Assembly: GCA_903823545.1 (NCBI GenBank)
Contig: CAIJTL010000699.1
Coordinates: 1-5,809 of the forward strand
DNA length: 5,809 nt
Source: an uncultured Planctomycetaceae bacterium
GTDB taxonomy: Bacteria > Planctomycetota > Planctomycetia > Planctomycetales > Planctomycetaceae
Direction: 5' to 3'
Shown: positions 1-5,809 of the stretch, piece after piece
Position numbering within the stretch: the stretch's first letter is position 1
How the letters are laid out: each line of letters opens with the position of its first letter
Notes under the pieces: generated by a model
The model's input: only the letters and a program-made list of their open reading frames with translations
The model's database searches: none
What the model was told of the DNA's origin: nothing
Position numbers and translations under genes: made by a program

Positions 1-138
1 ACAAGGCCGAACAAGAAATGCACTGAATTGCCGATCGGACGGTTTACTCGGAATCGAAGTCTCATGGCGGCAACCGGCTGATTTTGGTCGTTGTACCAGG
101 GATGCGATGCTTGATTTGGCCTGAATCGAGCGCATCGT

Positions 139-1170
139 CTACTTCTGACGGCGATCAAATCGTGTGACGTCGCGGTAGCGATAGGTGCCGCCGTTTTCGC
201 GGGCGAGGCGTTTGAGGAAATTGTCCGCGTTGATTTCCGTTCCTTTGCCGAATTCAACGCAGTGGATCTTCGTGCGACCGCCGTTGGCCACGCGAATCTC
301 GTTCAACTCGCGAGCGGATAATTGCGGTTGATCGGCGTCGGTCAGGAAGAAGAGATGCTCCGGTTGGTATCTCAGAGCTTTGCGAAGCGGCGGAATATGG
401 TCGGTTCCGCCGTCTGGCTGAATGCCGGAAATGAATTGGCGAGCGAGCGTCCGATTGATCTCCGTCGCCCATTGCATCTGAGCTTTGTCGTCGCGACCTC
501 GCATCTCAATCAGTTCGGTGTTGTAGAAGATGACTTGAAATTGCTGAGTCTGTTCGAGCGCCGCGAGGCTGGCGACTAACTCTTCCTTGGCAACTCGAAT
601 GGCGTTGTGGTCGTACATGCTGCCGGAGCGATCGACGACATAGACGAAACGATTTCCTTGGGCCGCGATGTCAAAGAAGGAGGTCTCACCAAGCCCCGAC
701 GATTCGTCACCGCCGCCACGTTTGCCCGATGGTTTGATGAGGTCAGTGGCACTCGACGGAGTTCGCAATGAGGCCGCTGGGCCGGGGCCAAGGAGCGGCA
801 ATCCCGACTGTGATGGCCGACTCAGTAATTCGCTCACCGCGTTGTCATCGCCGACGAGCGATGTTTCTGGTTGTGGTTTCCCATCATCACGAGTCATCGC
901 TTCATTGGGTGAAGGGGCCGCAGAATCTTGGTTTGAGCGATCGGGCGAGGCTTCGCGTTTGATGTGTAGCCCGACCTCTCGGAACGTCCCGTCTCCCGCT
1001 TTCGGGCCAACCGATCCAGACGAGTGGCAGCCACGCAAAATCACCGCCATCACGCTGAACATCACAACGTGTGCGGCGATCGAGAGCATCCAACTCGGGA
1101 CGATGACGTCCAGCCGAAACTGGCCGTCGTCAACTTCTTGTTCGAGTTTCAATTCTGGCGCGGGCTGCAT
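139..1170 (-). CDS. Membrane-anchored von Willebrand factor A (vWA) domain protein
   Basis: This 343-aa protein has a short cytoplasmic N-terminus, then one hydrophobic segment at about residues 27-45 (WMLSIAAHVVMFSVMAVIL). A low-complexity Ser/Pro/Gly/Asp-rich linker runs to about residue 160, and a C-terminal vWA domain spans about 165-335. The metal-ion-dependent adhesion site is complete: DRSGS at 180-184, Thr256 in GGTD, and Asp278 in LTDAD. The protein should therefore bind a divalent metal and a protein ligand on the outer face of the membrane. The lead-in SFFDIAAQGNRFVYVV is a form I associate with planctomycete vWA proteins. The ATG at 1170 is chosen. A TTG at 1188 would add six residues, and neither start has a convincing Shine-Dalgarno. 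The gene lies just downstream of the LolA-like gene on the same strand, with a gap of about 29 bases (11 for TTG), so the two are probably co-transcribed. The partner or ligand is unknown. The vWA call is firm and the biological role is not. Confidence 0.9.
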   Translation of the reverse strand: MQPAPELKLEQEVDDGQFRLDVIVPSWMLSIAAHVVMFSVMAVILRGCHSSGSVGPKAGDGTFREVGLHIKREASPDRSNQDSAAPSPNEAMTRDDGKPQPETSLVGDDNAVSELLSRPSQSGLPLLGPGPAASLRTPSSATDLIKPSGKRGGGDESSGLGETSFFDIAAQGNRFVYVVDRSGSMYDHNAIRVAKEELVASLAALEQTQQFQVIFYNTELIEMRGRDDKAQMQWATEINRTLARQFISGIQPDGGTDHIPPLRKALRYQPEHLFFLTDADQPQLSARELNEIRVANGGRTKIHCVEFGKGTEINADNFLKRLARENGGTYRYRDVTRFDRRQK

Positions 1171-1199
1171 GATGAAACTCGCTGGCAAACAGGCGATGC

Positions 1200-2165
1200 C
1201 TATTTCTCTCGAACCGAGCCGCCCAATTGGCGTTGTTTGATTTGGTCCAAGAACTCCTGAGTCAGATCGACAGGAAAGACACCTTCTGGCGGGACAAACT
1301 TGAATGCGTCGGCGGGAACGGGAACGTTGGTTTGAACCTCGGTGAAGTCGAGACTGACCATCGGGCGGAGGACTTGTTCGGCATTCCGATTGAGGTAGAG
1401 GATTCGACGCGGGAAGAGCGTTTCTGCATCAAGATAAATCCGAATCCGAGCCGGAACGTAATCGGGAAGCTGAGCTTTTGAGTTATCTCGCTTCCAGGTT
1501 TTCAGCATTTCAGGCCGCCAGCCACCTTCCAAGACAACGACACTTTTTCCGTCGGTCGACTCTTCCTTGTACTTGTCGAACTTCATCGATTTTTCAATCG
1601 ACGCGAACAAGCCCGGCAGGCCGCCGAACCCGAGTTCCACAATCAATCGATTGTCGGTCAGCCCGGCTCCGGCAGCAGCTTGTTGAATTTGGCTGACGTC
1701 GCGGCGAGTGATTCGCGTTTCAGCCCCGACTTGATGCTGAGTCCACAGCACCTGCCCGTCACAGACTTCGCGAACCGAGCCCTCGGTGTCTCCCAATTTG
1801 ACCTGAAATTCGAGCCGCAACTTCAGATCAGCCCCCTGCCAATAGGCCCCTTTGACGGTGAAGCGGCGGCTCCCAAGAGAGACCGACTCTTGCAACCTGG
1901 CGGTGATCGATCGATACGACTTAAGCCGCTGGCGGACCTGCTCCAATACAGCCTTTGCTTCCGGTGATTCTGGTCCAGGTTCGTCTGGGGATTGCTCCTT
2001 TTTGGAAGCGTTCCCGGCCTTTTTTCCCGAATCTGCGCTTTGCTTTTCGGCCTTTGCCCCGTTTGGAGAGTCTTCTTGCGCACCTCTCAAAGCGGCTGTG
2101 TTTACGCTGTAACTGATTGCCAACAAGGCGATTGCAGCCAAAGTCAAGCTAGGAAGACTTTTCAT
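1200..2165 (-). CDS. Exported LolA-like protein of unknown function
   Basis: This 321-aa protein starts at an ATG with a weak GGA about seven bases upstream. Residues 1-29 form a Sec signal peptide: K2, hydrophobic core L7-I17, and possible cleavage after NTA-A24 or RGA29. Residues 30-70 are a charged, disordered Lys/Ser/Glu/Pro linker. The remainder, about 70-310, alternates short beta-like strands (ITARLQESV, RRFTVKGAYWQ, LKLRLEFQV, VCDGQVLWTQ) and ends with LDFTEVQTNVPVPADAFKFVPPEGV. That 'F.....N..VP...F.F.PP.GV' ending resembles the close of LolA-like lipoprotein-carrier folds and related planctomycete secreted domains (for example the TIGR03009-type group). I cannot confirm which family it belongs to by eye. 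It is the first gene of a probable two-gene operon with the vWA protein and reads divergently from the lipoprotein gene at 2418. Periplasmic location is inferred from the signal peptide. A true lipoprotein-sorting role is not shown, because no recognisable LolB or LolCDE partner is in the window. Confidence 0.8.
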   Translation of the reverse strand: MKSLPSLTLAAIALLAISYSVNTAALRGAQEDSPNGAKAEKQSADSGKKAGNASKKEQSPDEPGPESPEAKAVLEQVRQRLKSYRSITARLQESVSLGSRRFTVKGAYWQGADLKLRLEFQVKLGDTEGSVREVCDGQVLWTQHQVGAETRITRRDVSQIQQAAAGAGLTDNRLIVELGFGGLPGLFASIEKSMKFDKYKEESTDGKSVVVLEGGWRPEMLKTWKRDNSKAQLPDYVPARIRIYLDAETLFPRRILYLNRNAEQVLRPMVSLDFTEVQTNVPVPADAFKFVPPEGVFPVDLTQEFLDQIKQRQLGGSVREK

Positions 2166-2232
2166 GTTGTTCCGAACGTAGCGGATTTGCCAAAGATTCA
2201 GTGTGCCGAGAACCGAAATTAACTCCCGGACA

Positions 2233-2275
2233 CCGAACGAGTTTTGGCTCGTTTGGCCGACTCGCGGTGAGTCGG
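2233..2275. repeat. Two back-to-back hairpins in the divergent intergenic region
   Basis: The first hairpin has a 9-bp stem with one G-U wobble: CCGAACGAG at 2233-2241 and CTCGTTTGG at 2248-2256, loop TTTTGG. It is directly abutted by a second with a perfect 7-bp stem: CCGACTC at 2257-2263 and GAGTCGG at 2269-2275, loop GCGGT. They lie between the starts of two divergent genes, 68 bases from the minus-strand start and about 140 from the plus-strand start. Neither is followed by a T-run, so they are not typical intrinsic terminators. They could be operators, structured leader RNA or an insulating element. The remaining parts of 2166-2417 show no gene and no promoter I would call with confidence. 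Confidence 0.5.
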
Positions 2276-2405
2276 ATCAGTCGGAGTTCGCGAGTTGGTG
2301 ACGGTTGTGAAAGCCACGGAAGCCAAATCGCGAAAGCGGCAGAATTCTAGTTCCAGCTTGTCTGCAGGGCGACCCCAGTCGGGGCAGAGTGACCGTCTCA
2401 GGTCG

Positions 2406-2411
2406 AAGGGA
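2406..2411 (+). promoter_or_regulatory. Ribosome binding site for the gene at 2418
   Basis: AAGGGA ends six bases before the ATG at 2418. This is the best Shine-Dalgarno match in the window. It decides the start over upstream in-frame TTG/GTG codons at 2295-2300, which would put 41 hydrophilic residues in front of the signal peptide. Confidence 0.65.
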
Positions 2412-2417
2412 CTCGCG

Positions 2418-3554
2418 ATGAGATATTACTTTCTGGCACTTGGGACCTTGGTGGTTGTCTGCTTCGGCTGCCAACTCGATGGGCAAGGTTTGATCGACAA
2501 AGGGGAGTACGTTGCTCCGCCAGCGGAGAGAATGAGCCGCCCTGGTCCAATGGTTGATGGCCCCGGCCCTGGCGTGTTGCCGATGATGGCCCCTCCGATG
2601 GCTCGGAGTTTCCAAGCGACGACGACGCAAGTCCGGTTCGTTGGTCCAATTGGAATGAAGATTGGTTGGAAGATTGGCCCTGGCTACGCCGAGAACCAGT
2701 TGGTCTCTCCGGCTCGCTGGGAGTTTAATCAAGCCGCGACGTACCGCTTGAAGCTGGCGTCGATCACTGGCCGCGACGGCCTGACGCTGTACCCGACCTT
2801 GCAGGTCTATCCAGCTCACCCAACAACGGATGCGTACCTGAGTCACAACAGCGTGCCGATCGAACTGACCGACGAAGATCTCGATCAGATCGAAAGCAAT
2901 AACTTCGTGACGAAAGTGATCTATCTGCCGGACCCGAAGTTCCAAGAACTGGCGATTGCCGGTGTCGAGACTCTCTCTTCAACGCGTCTTGATCCGGGTG
3001 TTGATCCGGTCTCTGAAGCCGATCGCCGTGGCACGATCATGGTCGTGCTGCGAGTTGGTAACAAGAACCTCGAACAGAATGCCAACAATGCAGGTCCGAT
3101 GGTTGAAACCGAAGATGGCTTGCAACCGGTCAGCTACAACTACGACGGTGAAAAGGGTGAGATCATCCCACCGATGCCTGTCGAAGCGATGGAAGGAATC
3201 TATGCCGGAGTTCCCAGCCCGATGATTATGGGCGGCCCTGGTCGCGGTCCGATGGGACCTGTCGCCGGTATGAATGGGATGCCAATGTGGGGAATGCCGG
3301 TGACGTCCACTCCGATTGGATTGCCTGGTCCTCCACACCTTCCCTTCGGAGCTCCTGCTGGACTCAAGTCGCACACGGTTCGCAACCTGACCAAACAAGA
3401 GATTCCGAAGCCGGTCGATCACATGCTGATGGACGTCAAACACGATCCTGGCATCCGTTTGCCGAAGCCAGTCAAGCATGTTGAATACACAGAGAAGCAC
3501 CCGATCTACGGTCCTGGTGAGCTTTCTCAGCCAAACTGGAACGTGAATCAATAA
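2418..3554 (+). CDS. Putative exported lipoprotein with a shared unnamed domain and a Met/Gly/Pro-rich tail
   Basis: This 378-aa protein starts at the ATG preceded by AAGGGA. Residues 1-18 ([18 protein letters not shown]) form a short signal peptide ending in a lipobox-like CFG-C18. The -3 residue is Cys, so the lipobox is imperfect and lipidation is probable rather than certain. A Pro/Met/Gly-rich stretch at about 38-65 precedes a domain at about 72-217. Its landmarks are VRF at 72, YRLKL at 109-113, [17 protein letters not shown] at 164-170, EADRRG, and MVVLRVGNK at 208-216. The same landmarks occur in the same order and at nearly the same spacing in the protein encoded at 3778-5628. Residues 252-316 are low-complexity Met/Gly/Pro, followed by a basic tail with His/Lys/Pro motifs ([21 protein letters not shown]). 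The gene is followed after 21 bases by a strong stem-loop. I do not recognise a named family. An envelope-surface role is inferred from the export signal only. Confidence 0.85.
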   Translation: MRYYFLALGTLVVVCFGCQLDGQGLIDKGEYVAPPAERMSRPGPMVDGPGPGVLPMMAPPMARSFQATTTQVRFVGPIGMKIGWKIGPGYAENQLVSPARWEFNQAATYRLKLASITGRDGLTLYPTLQVYPAHPTTDAYLSHNSVPIELTDEDLDQIESNNFVTKVIYLPDPKFQELAIAGVETLSSTRLDPGVDPVSEADRRGTIMVVLRVGNKNLEQNANNAGPMVETEDGLQPVSYNYDGEKGEIIPPMPVEAMEGIYAGVPSPMIMGGPGRGPMGPVAGMNGMPMWGMPVTSTPIGLPGPPHLPFGAPAGLKSHTVRNLTKQEIPKPVDHMLMDVKHDPGIRLPKPVKHVEYTEKHPIYGPGELSQPNWNVNQ

Positions 3555-3575
3555 TTGCCAACGAATGATCCCAAA

Positions 3576-3616
3576 GCCGTCCCGATGCTGTTGTGGCACC
3601 GGGACGGCGATGTTTT
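3576..3616 (+). terminator. Probable intrinsic terminator after the lipoprotein gene
   Basis: There is a perfect 9-bp GC-rich inverted repeat: GCCGTCCCG at 3576-3584 and CGGGACGGC at 3600-3608. After one A/C mismatch it continues with three more pairs (TGC/GCA) around the 7-base loop TGTTGTG. It begins 21 bases past the TAA stop and is followed by GATGTTTT. The T-run is only four bases and is offset by four, so termination may be partial. Some transcription could read on into the downstream gene. Confidence 0.7.
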
Positions 3617-3638
3617 CAGTCTGATGCGAAAACGACGA

Positions 3639-3688
3639 TCGAACGAAGCGAACAGAAAAATTCCGAGTCCGTCGTTCGAGATAAATAG
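3639..3688 (+). promoter_or_regulatory. Inverted repeat and -10-like element ahead of the DUF11 gene
   Basis: TCGAACGA at 3639-3646 is repeated inverted as TCGTTCGA at 3672-3679, with 25 bases between. The right arm is directly followed by GATAAATAG (3680-3688), which resembles a sigma70 -10 box (ATAAAT). I found no credible -35 hexamer at the right distance. The placement, about 90-140 bases before the chosen start of the next gene and after the terminator, fits a promoter/operator. The sequence match alone is weak. Confidence 0.25.
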
Positions 3689-3777
3689 CTTTGCTCCAAA
3701 ATGTGGGTTGTCTCTACCAAACAACACACAACTCTCTTCCCGCCGATCACATCTCTCACCTCTCCTCCACGCGGCTA

Positions 3778-5628
3778 ATGCTTATGAGCCCGCACATTCT
3801 TCCTGAACTGATTTGCCTCCGACGGCTTGGCCTCTTGGCTGACCTGTGGAACGCGCTGCGTCGTTTACGGTTGGTGGGGATGTTGATGAGTGTGACTTTG
3901 GCTTGCGGATTGATTTTCGCTTCAGCGGAGACCACTCAGGCACAGGGGCCATCTGGCACCGGACCTTATCCACTTTTGGATCATCGCGTCTCACCCGGCA
4001 CGTGGGGCCAATGGGTTCGCACGGCAGGGCGAGTCAATGGTTTTGAGTTTCAGCCAGTGCGAGTTGAACTCCCGTCAAAAGGACGTGTGACGTGGTTTCT
4101 GGGTTCTCGTGACGAGGCCAAAGAAACGGCACAGGTTCGCTTGGCTGTGAGCCAGTCGTATCGACTCCGTTTGAGCGACATGCCCGAGTTTCCGGGTATC
4201 GAACTCTTCCCGTCGATCGAATTGATCGACCGCCTACATCCGCCATCAGGACAGTCCGACGCCTTTCCACTTCCAATTGCGTTTAACTACGAAGAGATTG
4301 AAGCCGCCGTCGGCGGGCGAATGGTGACGAAGGTGATTTACCTCGAACAACCACAGCTCGCGTTGCCGTTTGAGCTGACGCCAGACACTTCCGTTCGGAC
4401 CGTCAACGCTCGACTAAATCTCATTGAAGAGGCAGACAAAGCTGGCCGCCCGATCGCACTGATTCGACTCGGTGGCCGCCTCCCCGCACCGCATGAAACA
4501 CATGGGCCGTTCTTCGGCAACGGCGCACCGATTCTGACAAGCTCCGCTCGAAAGCAATCTGAGGTTGTGACCGCGGAAAACATTGACGAAGCGACGACGT
4601 TCTCAGAAGCGGAACCGCGAGTACAACTCGCCTCTCATTCTGATGCGCAAGAAGTGAACTCGCCGACCAAACGTGGGTCACCTAAGGGGCCGATGGCCAA
4701 CCCGAAATTGGTCGAACTCTTTCCGGACGAATACCTATTTGACGGCGGCGACCGAGGTTATCCGGTTCATTACGACCGTGAGATGATGCTAGGAGTGGAT
4801 ACGGAAGACACCGTCGCCGAGTATCACGACGACAAAGGAAATCGTCGCGTGAAGGCTTCTAATCGAGTGGCGATCTACGCTCCTCGATTTGCCGCCGTGC
4901 GATCAGTCAACGGAGTCCGTGAAGACTTCAACGTGCAACGTGTTACCAATCACTTCGACCAAGTCCACGGTGCTGGTTTTCGTTCACAAATGGCTGGCAA
5001 AACGAACTTGCAACGTGACCGAGTGCAAGGTGTCCGAATGCGATCGCGAGCGGGCGGGTTACTTGGGAAAGCGACTCGCTGTGATGTGTCGGGGACAAAG
5101 AATCTTGCACAACACACAAAGCTGTTGAATCTGTATGAAGACGTCCAATTCCTGCGAGACGGTGAATACCGTCAATCTGAGATCGCTCGCTTGAACGGTG
5201 GCGTGGCTGCTGCGGGAACATGGACTCGCGAGCTAAACCCTGTCGTGATGGCAAACCAGACGGGCGGTCAAGAAGTTTATGCGATGTTCAAAGTCGCGGA
5301 GGTGGTGGGCATCGAAGAGAAGCACAAGAAGCCGGGCACACTTCGCATCGTCAAGTTGGCCGACAAAGACTCTGCCAAGCCGGGTGACGTGATCACCTTC
5401 ACGATCCGCTTCGACAACCTCGGTGATCGAGAACTTCAGCACGTCCGCATCATCGACAACCTGACGCCGCGCCTCGAATACATCGACGATTCGGCAACTT
5501 CCGACCAACAAGGCTCAACTCACGTGGACGATAATGGCGAAGGAAGCCAAGTGATTCGGTTTGAGTTGGATAGTCCGCTGAAGGGGCACACCGGAGGGGT
5601 GATTAGCTTTCAAGTTCGATTGCGTTGA
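3778..5628 (+). CDS. Exported multidomain protein with C-terminal DUF11 domain
   Basis: With the ATG at 3778 the product is 616 aa. A long N-region with basic LRRL and ALRRLRLVG segments leads into the hydrophobic MLMSVTLACGLIFASA, with likely cleavage near TTQA-Q. Starts at 3880 or 3886 would remove every positive charge before the core, so I prefer 3778 or 3784. No Shine-Dalgarno supports either. A GGTGGGGA sits five bases before 3886, so that start remains possible. Residues about 94-233 match the domain of the upstream lipoprotein: VRVELPSKGRVTW, YRLRL at 128-132, IELFPSIEL, VTKVIYL at 183-189, EADKAG, and LIRLGG. Residues about 316-375 hold the motifs PDEYLFDGGDRG and NRVAIYAPRFAAVR, which I associate with planctomycete DUF11 proteins. 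Residues 520-616 form one DUF11 domain (KPGDVITFTIRFDNLGD, VRIIDNLTPRLEYI), a beta-sandwich repeat found in bacterial surface proteins. A cell-surface structural or adhesive role is inferred, and no catalytic motif is visible. Confidence 0.88.
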   Translation: MLMSPHILPELICLRRLGLLADLWNALRRLRLVGMLMSVTLACGLIFASAETTQAQGPSGTGPYPLLDHRVSPGTWGQWVRTAGRVNGFEFQPVRVELPSKGRVTWFLGSRDEAKETAQVRLAVSQSYRLRLSDMPEFPGIELFPSIELIDRLHPPSGQSDAFPLPIAFNYEEIEAAVGGRMVTKVIYLEQPQLALPFELTPDTSVRTVNARLNLIEEADKAGRPIALIRLGGRLPAPHETHGPFFGNGAPILTSSARKQSEVVTAENIDEATTFSEAEPRVQLASHSDAQEVNSPTKRGSPKGPMANPKLVELFPDEYLFDGGDRGYPVHYDREMMLGVDTEDTVAEYHDDKGNRRVKASNRVAIYAPRFAAVRSVNGVREDFNVQRVTNHFDQVHGAGFRSQMAGKTNLQRDRVQGVRMRSRAGGLLGKATRCDVSGTKNLAQHTKLLNLYEDVQFLRDGEYRQSEIARLNGGVAAAGTWTRELNPVVMANQTGGQEVYAMFKVAEVVGIEEKHKKPGTLRIVKLADKDSAKPGDVITFTIRFDNLGDRELQHVRIIDNLTPRLEYIDDSATSDQQGSTHVDDNGEGSQVIRFELDSPLKGHTGGVISFQVRLR

Positions 5629-5639
5629 TGGAAATTTGT

Positions 5640-5706
5640 TAGTTGTCAGTCGTCAGTGGTCCGTTGATGTGACGCCCACTGACAACGGACAACGGACCAC
5701 TGACAA
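5640..5706. repeat. Interspersed-type intergenic inverted repeat (GTCAGTGGTCCGTTG element)
   Basis: A perfect 15-bp inverted repeat lies 24 bases after the stop of the DUF11 gene: GTCAGTGGTCCGTTG at 5652-5666 and CAACGGACCACTGAC at 5690-5704, with a 23-base loop. Short direct repeats are nested in it: CCACTGACAA at 5676-5685 and 5697-5706, CAACGGAC twice, and GTCAGT twice on the left. The mixed tandem/palindromic make-up suggests a mobile or duplicating small repeat, not a simple terminator. I have the impression that similar TTGTCAGTGGTCCGTTGTC strings recur in planctomycete intergenic regions, but I cannot verify that here. Confidence 0.7.
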
Positions 5707-5736
5707 TGCTGCGGCACCGCGAGTGAGGGAGAGAGA

Positions 5737-5752
5737 ACCGGAGTCTTCCGGT
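5737..5752. repeat. Small hairpin ACCGGA/TCCGGT
   Basis: A 6-bp perfect stem (ACCGGA at 5737-5742, TCCGGT at 5747-5752) has loop GTCT. It lies between the larger inverted repeat and the terminator. It has no T-run and may be part of the same repetitive intergenic block or of a structured 3' untranslated RNA. Confidence 0.35.
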
Positions 5753-5776
5753 CCCAGTCTTGTGTTACCCGCAACG

Positions 5777-5807
5777 AAAAGCCCGCCGATCTTCGGCGGG
5801 CTTTTTT
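5777..5807 (+). terminator. Strong intrinsic terminator
   Basis: GCCCGCCGA at 5781-5789 pairs with TCGGCGGGC at 5793-5801 over a 3-base loop. The stem is extended by AAAA at 5777-5780 against TTTT, and six Ts follow (5802-5807). This is a textbook Rho-independent terminator for the DUF11 gene about 150 bases upstream. The four As on the left could also let it work for a convergent gene entering from beyond the right edge of the window. Confidence 0.9.
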
Positions 5808-5809
5808 AT

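Noticed and set aside
105..137. Imperfect stem (CGATGC/GCATCG with inner GATT/AATC) just after the vWA stop on the minus strand
   Set aside because: The stem is interrupted by an uneven internal loop and has no T-run on the minus strand, so it does not qualify as an intrinsic terminator.
668..1240. Open frame of 190 codons on the plus strand opposite the vWA gene
   Set aside because: It is low-complexity Ser/Pro/Arg sequence mirroring the vWA linker and membrane segment. It has no credible start context or recognisable family.
2361..2384. Structured leader or riboswitch around the CCCC-AGTC-GGGG stem ahead of the lipoprotein gene
   Set aside because: Only a 4-bp core with several slipped alternatives is visible. 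No known riboswitch consensus was recognised.
2277..2945. Long open frame of 222 codons on the minus strand opposite the lipoprotein gene
   Set aside because: The composition is Arg/His/Gln-rich with no domain or signal, and it overlaps a gene with a clear signal peptide and Shine-Dalgarno. It is an antisense shadow, as is the 206-codon frame at 2979-3599.
3880..3915. Lipobox around the Cys in VTLACG of the DUF11 protein
   Set aside because: The -3 position is Thr and the hydrophobic core continues past the Cys to an AxA-type signal peptidase I site, so ordinary Sec cleavage is more likely than lipidation.
5640..5706. CRISPR-like repeat array
   Set aside because: The repeats are nested and inverted within one 67-base block, without regular spacers and without cas genes nearby.

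Overview
The window looks like a chromosomal segment from a planctomycete (Planctomycetota, probably Pirellulaceae/Planctomycetaceae-like). The evidence is indirect. A membrane-anchored von Willebrand A protein carries the 'SFF.IAA.GNRFVYVVDRSGSM' signature typical of that phylum. There is a large exported protein ending in a DUF11 domain, GC content is moderate by eye, Shine-Dalgarno signals are sparse, and a GTCAGTGGTCCGTTG-type intergenic inverted repeat is present. I see no tRNA, rRNA, CRISPR array, transposase or phage gene.

Layout. Bases 1-138 hold no gene I can support. On the minus strand, an exported LolA-like protein (1200-2165) is followed after a short gap by a membrane-anchored vWA-domain protein (139-1170), probably as one operon. 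A 252-base divergent intergenic region (2166-2417) contains two back-to-back hairpins. On the plus strand, a putative lipoprotein (2418-3554) is followed by a clear stem-loop (3576-3608), a leader region, and a 616-aa exported protein with a C-terminal DUF11 domain (3778-5628). Bases 5629-5809 hold an interspersed-type inverted repeat and a strong U-tailed terminator.

How the genes relate. All four proteins appear to be exported or membrane-anchored, so the locus is an envelope or cell-surface gene set. The two plus-strand proteins share a collinear region of about 145 residues (V-R-x..P.G...W, YRL[KR]L, L[YF]P[ST]-, VTKVIYL, AD[RK].G, [IL]R[VL]G[NG][KR]) that I cannot assign to a named family. 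They look like ancient paralogues, or two proteins built on the same module. One carries a Met/Gly/Pro-rich tail. The other carries a conserved-looking middle region plus DUF11. This shared unnamed domain is the most interesting item in the window. Function is unknown for all four genes beyond fold-level inference.
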